From Methanocorpusculum sp. (GTDB taxonomy: Archaea > Halobacteriota > Methanomicrobia > Methanomicrobiales > Methanocorpusculaceae): a DNA stretch of 9,790 bases. Positions 6,615 to 9,790 of this stretch are shown here, one piece after another. Under the pieces are notes generated by a model. The model ran no database searches. It worked only from the letters and a program-made list of their open reading frames with translations, and was not told the DNA's origin. The position numbers and the translations under genes are program-made. The stretch lies in contig DALTWR010000015.1 in assembly GCA_029986975.1 (NCBI GenBank), forward strand, positions 1 to 9,790, read 5' to 3'. Each line of letters opens with the position of its first letter. The first letter of the stretch is position 1.

Positions 6615-7916
6615 TTACATTCCTGTCGGGTATCTGAGAACTGCCGCAATTCCGCCGAATGCAGAAAGCAGTGTTCCTCCTTCTTCTGAAGAGTCTGAGA
6701 TGATTTCAACCCGTGTATTCGAGGTATCTGCAAGGGCAGTTAACTCATCAATGATATCTTCTTCTTTTTCAAGGATAAGCGGAGACTGACACTTCGGACA
6801 TCTTCCAAGCGGAAGGTCTCTGAAACGCTTTCCGGGCTCAACACTCATCGTCTTAATCTCCTGATAATCACAGTTTCCGCAGGAGATGGTAAGCCGTGCT
6901 TCACGAAGCTTTTCAGAGAGGAGAAGCGTATCTACAGCTCCTGCTTCTAAGTTTGCACGAACACTTGCTTCGCCGTAGGCTGCTGCCGGATTTTCCTTTC
7001 TGAGTTCTGCAAAGAAGCGGGTCATCTCACGTTTTTCATCCGTGATTTCTTCTCCGCGGAGAAGTTCCTGTGCGTTGAAGACAAGTTCACGCAGACCGCA
7101 CTCGTTAGTGTATGATGCATCAATACTTCCTAAAAGACGCTTCTGCACTTCGTGGTGGAGATAATTTCCTTTGACGAATTCGTCTCTGGTCGGCATCGGA
7201 CCTCCGACAATTAATCCCTTGAATCTGTCAAAGAACTTGGGGTCTGCAAGGAATGCCTCAGATGCCTGTTCTCCCACTTTCGAGAAGAAGGCATTGATTG
7301 CAATCTCACGGTTTCGTGCGAAACGAATCGAAGACTGACCTCCTTTTCTCTGCTTGTTTGGAACCATCGACTGAGTGCTGCCGATGGGTTCAATGCGTGT
7401 TCCGGTTAAAATACCCCACGCTGCTTCCTGCAGGTCAAGGACTAAAAGACCGTGTACTACACGGTCATCGAGCATATCCTTTAACGTATCCAGCTCGAAG
7501 CTTGAACTGCAGCGGTAACTGTACGTCTTAATCGGTTCCGGCGGCTCTACAATAATTGACTCAAGGTCAGTTCTGTCGCCTCCGACATTAATTGCTCCGC
7601 AGAAGACTGCCATACCGTTTTCCGGTGCTGTCTTGTAGTATTTCAGACGTGCTAAGATGGATGAGATTGCACTTTGCACGTTGGTTCTTGTCTGTTTGCT
7701 TTTGATGTTTGAGCACTGACCGTATTCATCTCTCAGCTGTGCTGTTACATCGTAAATCTGTTTGTCCGGCGGGATATAGAGTGAGATAAGTTCAGTTCCA
7801 GAACCTTCCTTTTCCTCGAGGCGTTCAAGGGATTTTTTGAACTCATATCGCTTTCGCGCCTCGTCTTTTTCTATCTCCTGCTGTTTTGCATAATCCTGTA
7901 CGGGAATTTCAGCCAT
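6615..7916 (-). CDS. prf1: Peptide chain release factor aRF1
   Basis: Recognises all three stop codons in the ribosomal A site and triggers release of the finished peptide; also works with ABCE1 and Pelota-related recycling in archaea. The 433-residue product shows the eRF1 layout: stop-codon-reading domain 1 with TELISLYIPP (41-50), NIKS (70-73) and YRCSSSF (134-140, the YxCxxxF motif); domain 2 with the catalytic GGQ (192-194) in KGGQSSIRFARNR; and domain 3 with a CGNC/CPKC pair (Cys346, 349, 373, 376) likely to bind zinc. It is slightly longer than the usual 410-420 residues, because about 18 residues precede the normal RYEFKKSLE start. No other in-frame ATG precedes RYEF, so the start at 7916 stands. 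There is no clear Shine-Dalgarno, so the message may have a short leader or none. argS follows 5 nt later. Confidence 0.97.
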   Translation of the reverse strand: MAEIPVQDYAKQQEIEKDEARKRYEFKKSLERLEEKEGSGTELISLYIPPDKQIYDVTAQLRDEYGQCSNIKSKQTRTNVQSAISSILARLKYYKTAPENGMAVFCGAINVGGDRTDLESIIVEPPEPIKTYSYRCSSSFELDTLKDMLDDRVVHGLLVLDLQEAAWGILTGTRIEPIGSTQSMVPNKQRKGGQSSIRFARNREIAINAFFSKVGEQASEAFLADPKFFDRFKGLIVGGPMPTRDEFVKGNYLHHEVQKRLLGSIDASYTNECGLRELVFNAQELLRGEEITDEKREMTRFFAELRKENPAAAYGEASVRANLEAGAVDTLLLSEKLREARLTISCGNCDYQEIKTMSVEPGKRFRDLPLGRCPKCQSPLILEKEEDIIDELTALADTSNTRVEIISDSSEEGGTLLSAFGGIAAVLRYPTGM

Positions 7917-7982
7917 ACTATCTGTCCAAATATAAAGTGTGCAGTATTATTAGACGTATATCAGCATTAATATATTCTAAAT

Positions 7983-8000
7983 GTAAGCCAAACGTAAGCC
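7983..8000 (+). repeat. Direct repeat GTAAGCC, two copies 11 nt apart
   Basis: GTAAGCC occurs at 7983-7989 and 7994-8000, a start-to-start distance of 11 nt or about one helical turn. It lies downstream of the TATA-like sequences and just before the Shine-Dalgarno motif, where an archaeal repressor often binds. A regulatory role is inference. Confidence 0.35.
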
Positions 8001-8004
8001 GGAA

Positions 8005-8010
8005 GGAGGT
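8005..8010 (+). promoter_or_regulatory. Perfect Shine-Dalgarno motif without a nearby start codon
   Basis: GGAGGT is an ideal archaeal Shine-Dalgarno, yet the first ATG after it in any frame is at 8054, 43 nt away, and no GTG or TTG lies between. It may be coincidental, or ribosomes may land here and reach the distant ATG. Confidence 0.4.
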
Positions 8011-8053
8011 AAGGAAAACACTCAATACATACGAAACCAAATTAATATTCAAT

Positions 8054-9580
8054 ATGAACAAAGCGTATGGATTATTAGCAGGTATTGCAGCATTCATCAT
8101 CGTAATGCTGTTGCCGCTGGAATCCGTCATGCCCCACGCAGCAAAGCTTACCGCTGCTGTTACGGTCATGATGATTATCTTCTGGATAACACAGCCGATT
8201 CCAATCGAAGCGACCGCGCTTATCCCCTTGGTAGCATTCCCGCTGCTTGGCGTATTATCCGTCACGGGAGCGGCAACACCCTACGCAGATAATGTTATTT
8301 TCCTCTTTATGGGAGGATTTATGCTCGCAATGGCAATGCAGCGCTGGAATTTACACAAACGTATAGCGCTGAAAATCATCTCCATCACCGGAACAAGTCC
8401 GACACGGCTGATTCTCGGATTCATGATTGCAACGGCATTCCTTTCTATGTGGATGTCGAACTCGGCAACTGCTATGATGATGATTCCAATTGCGATTGCA
8501 ATTATTATCACTGTTATCCCCAACAAGAAACCAAAGGAGATGGATAAATCCGAAAAAGCCTTTGCAGGATGTCTTGTTCTTGGAATCGCCTACGCTGCAG
8601 GTGTCGGAGGTATTGCAACACTTATTGGAACGCCGGCAAATGCAGTGTTTGCATCAATGCTTGCCAAGTTCTATCCGAATGCCCCGCCGGTTGATTTCTT
8701 CTCATGGTTCATGTTCGGCGTGCCGTTTGTTGCCGTCATGCTTGTTATCATGTGGCTCTGGCTTACAAAGATTGCCTACCGCAGGATGCCCAGGACTCTT
8801 GACCATACTAAAGATGTTCTGACAAAGGAACTTGAAGCATTAGGTCCGATGTCCCGCGGAGAGAAGAACACACTCTTTGTGTTTATCTTTGCAGCCCTTG
8901 CATGGATTTTCAAGGATCCGAAAGAGATTGGAAATATTATTATTCCGGGAATTAACTCGCTGTACACCGCAGGTATTCTCCCGATTAAAGTTGAAGACTG
9001 CACGATTGCAATATTTGCAGCTATTCTTCTCTTCATGCTTCCAATCAGCTGGAAGAAGCATGAGTTCACACTGAACTGGAAGTGGGCATCAAAGATTCCG
9101 TGGGGAGTTCTGCTTCTCTTCGGCGGAGGTATGTCCTTATCTGCTGCATTCAAGGCAAGCGGTCTTTCTGAAGCTATAGCTCAGGCATTTACCGGCATAC
9201 AGGTCGCCCCGGTGATTTTAGTACTGCTGCTTGCTGTCGTGGTTATGATTCTTACCGAGTTTACCTCGAATACAGCGGTTGCAAACATTATGATTCCGGT
9301 AATGGCTGGTGTCGCAGCAGGTCTTTCGATGAATCCGTTCATCCTGATGATGACTGTTGCAGTGGCCTCCTCGCTTGCGTTCATGCTTCCGGTCGCAACT
9401 CCTCCAAACGCGGTTGCCTATGGTACGGATTATGTCGAGATGAAGGATATGGTGACAGCCGGCTGGTTCCTGAATCTGATTGGTATTATTCTCTTTACGA
9501 TATTCCTGTTTACTCTGGGACTTTCGATTTTCGGTATCGGCGTGGGACTGCCTGAATGGGCAGTGATGGTAACAAGCTGA
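8054..9580 (+). CDS. DASS/SLC13-family sodium:anion symporter
   Basis: Polytopic inner-membrane carrier of the divalent anion:sodium symporter family, which imports dicarboxylates, sulfate or phosphate with Na+; the substrate cannot be told from sequence. Numbered from the ATG at 8054, the product has 508 residues, normal for the family. It shows the inverted-repeat signature pairs: SNS (136-138) with GTPAN (192-196) in the first half, and SNT (405-407) with ATPPNAVAYGT (448-458) in the second. An early ITQPIPIEATAL motif (45-56) is also typical. About 11-12 hydrophobic segments flank a hydrophilic loop at 245-272. The reading frame is open back to 7886, but that extension is hydrophilic, overlaps prf1 on the other strand and lacks family features, so MNKAYGLL at 8054 is preferred. 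It stands alone, divergent from prf1, with a terminator downstream. Family assignment is firm; start moderately so. Confidence 0.93.
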   Translation: MNKAYGLLAGIAAFIIVMLLPLESVMPHAAKLTAAVTVMMIIFWITQPIPIEATALIPLVAFPLLGVLSVTGAATPYADNVIFLFMGGFMLAMAMQRWNLHKRIALKIISITGTSPTRLILGFMIATAFLSMWMSNSATAMMMIPIAIAIIITVIPNKKPKEMDKSEKAFAGCLVLGIAYAAGVGGIATLIGTPANAVFASMLAKFYPNAPPVDFFSWFMFGVPFVAVMLVIMWLWLTKIAYRRMPRTLDHTKDVLTKELEALGPMSRGEKNTLFVFIFAALAWIFKDPKEIGNIIIPGINSLYTAGILPIKVEDCTIAIFAAILLFMLPISWKKHEFTLNWKWASKIPWGVLLLFGGGMSLSAAFKASGLSEAIAQAFTGIQVAPVILVLLLAVVVMILTEFTSNTAVANIMIPVMAGVAAGLSMNPFILMMTVAVASSLAFMLPVATPPNAVAYGTDYVEMKDMVTAGWFLNLIGIILFTIFLFTLGLSIFGIGVGLPEWAVMVTS

Positions 9581-9597
9581 GTCTGAAAAATATTCTC

Positions 9598-9605
9598 ATT
9601 TTTTT
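9598..9605 (+). terminator. T-tract after the DASS transporter
   Basis: A run of seven T (9599-9605) begins 18 nt after the transporter stop codon, without a preceding stem. It is a plausible first U-tract termination point for the gene. Confidence 0.45.
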
Positions 9606-9669
9606 AAAATCTGTGATTGATTCACAACTGAAACTCAAAACAACCTGTTTCTGAAAAATAATTCTGATT

Positions 9670-9706
9670 GGTGAAAGTAGTGTAACTACTCTCACCCTTT
9701 ATTTTT
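9670..9706. terminator. Hairpin plus T-rich tract, possibly bidirectional
   Basis: GGTGAAAGTAGT (9670-9681) and ACTACTCTCACC (9685-9696) pair at 11 of 12 positions around a 3-nt gap, and TTTATTTTT follows (9698-9706). This looks like a bacterial-type intrinsic terminator for the plus strand. Read on the minus strand the same stem is followed by a T-rich stretch (complement of 9654-9662), so it could also end a gene entering from the right, beyond the window. Confidence 0.6.
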
Positions 9707-9749
9707 CTATACGAACTTACTCTTCCCAGTGCGTCTTGACTACAGAAAC

Positions 9750-9781
9750 CGCAAATCTTCGCAAATCGAGAAACGCAAATC
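9750..9781 (+). repeat. Three close copies of CGCAAATC at the right edge
   Basis: CGCAAATC occurs at 9750-9757, 9760-9767 and 9774-9781. The first and third are both preceded by AGAAAC-like sequence. The cluster lies 9 nt from the window end, so it may be the start of a longer array. Spacings of 10 and 14 nt are too short for a CRISPR. Confidence 0.5.
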
Positions 9782-9790
9782 GCGAGCCTT

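Larger units (their letters stand above)
7917..8053. promoter_or_regulatory. Divergent promoter region between prf1 and the DASS transporter
   Basis: AT-rich 137-bp gap between two divergent starts. AAATATAAAG (7928-7937) reads as a plus-strand TATA box, giving a predicted start near 7958. The near-palindromic ATTAATATATT (7966-7976) could serve as a TATA box in either direction: a plus-strand start near 7998, or a minus-strand start near 7944 giving prf1 a leader of about 28 nt. A TATA-like ATATAC on the minus strand near 7958 is another option for prf1. Positions are inferred from the usual spacing of about 26 nt between TATA box and start. Confidence 0.45.

Noticed and set aside
7886..8053. 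Upstream extension of the DASS transporter to an ATG at 7886
   Set aside because: It would overlap the prf1 start on the other strand and add 56 hydrophilic residues with no family resemblance; the hydrophobic protein clearly begins at 8054.

Overview
The window looks like chromosomal DNA of a methanogenic euryarchaeon, most likely Methanomicrobiales and perhaps a Methanocorpusculum relative. The evidence is the archaeal-type gene set: DtdA-type D-aminoacyl-tRNA deacylase, FtsZ1, SecE/Sec61-gamma, Spt5 with NGN and KOW domains, and aRF1 with NIKS and GGQ. T-tract terminators and AT-rich intergenic DNA fit this. The genus is inferred from the general look of the proteins and no database was searched.

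Left block, plus strand (178-4454): a polytopic membrane protein of the DUF1624/HGSNAT-like acyltransferase type, then dtdA, ftsZ, secE and spt5. Gaps are 12 nt, a 17-nt overlap, 20 nt and 2 nt, so this is probably one or two transcripts. It joins tRNA proofreading, cell division, protein translocation and transcription elongation. In many euryarchaea spt5 is followed by ribosomal protein genes (L11, L1, P0, L12); here it is followed by a non-coding gap.

Middle gap (4455-4932, 478 bp): AT-rich DNA between the convergent 3' ends of spt5 and argS. It holds the most unusual structure in the window: six copies of TTGGATAGCA in strictly alternating orientation with start-to-start spacings 22, 73, 74, 75 and 22. 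They form three evenly spaced inverted repeats and together a roughly 276-bp imperfect palindrome centred near 4742. I do not recognise it as a known element.

Right block: on the minus strand, prf1 (7916-6615) is followed 5 nt later by argS (6609-4933), a translation operon. A divergent promoter region (7917-8053) separates prf1 from a plus-strand DASS/SLC13 sodium:anion symporter (8054-9580). That gene is followed by a T-tract, a hairpin-plus-T terminator and, at the right edge, three close copies of CGCAAATC that run towards the window boundary.

All eight protein genes belong to recognisable families. The points worth a second look are the symmetric repeat element, an RNase Z-like tail on DtdA, a long linker in the FtsZ N-terminus, and a perfect Shine-Dalgarno motif with no start codon close to it.
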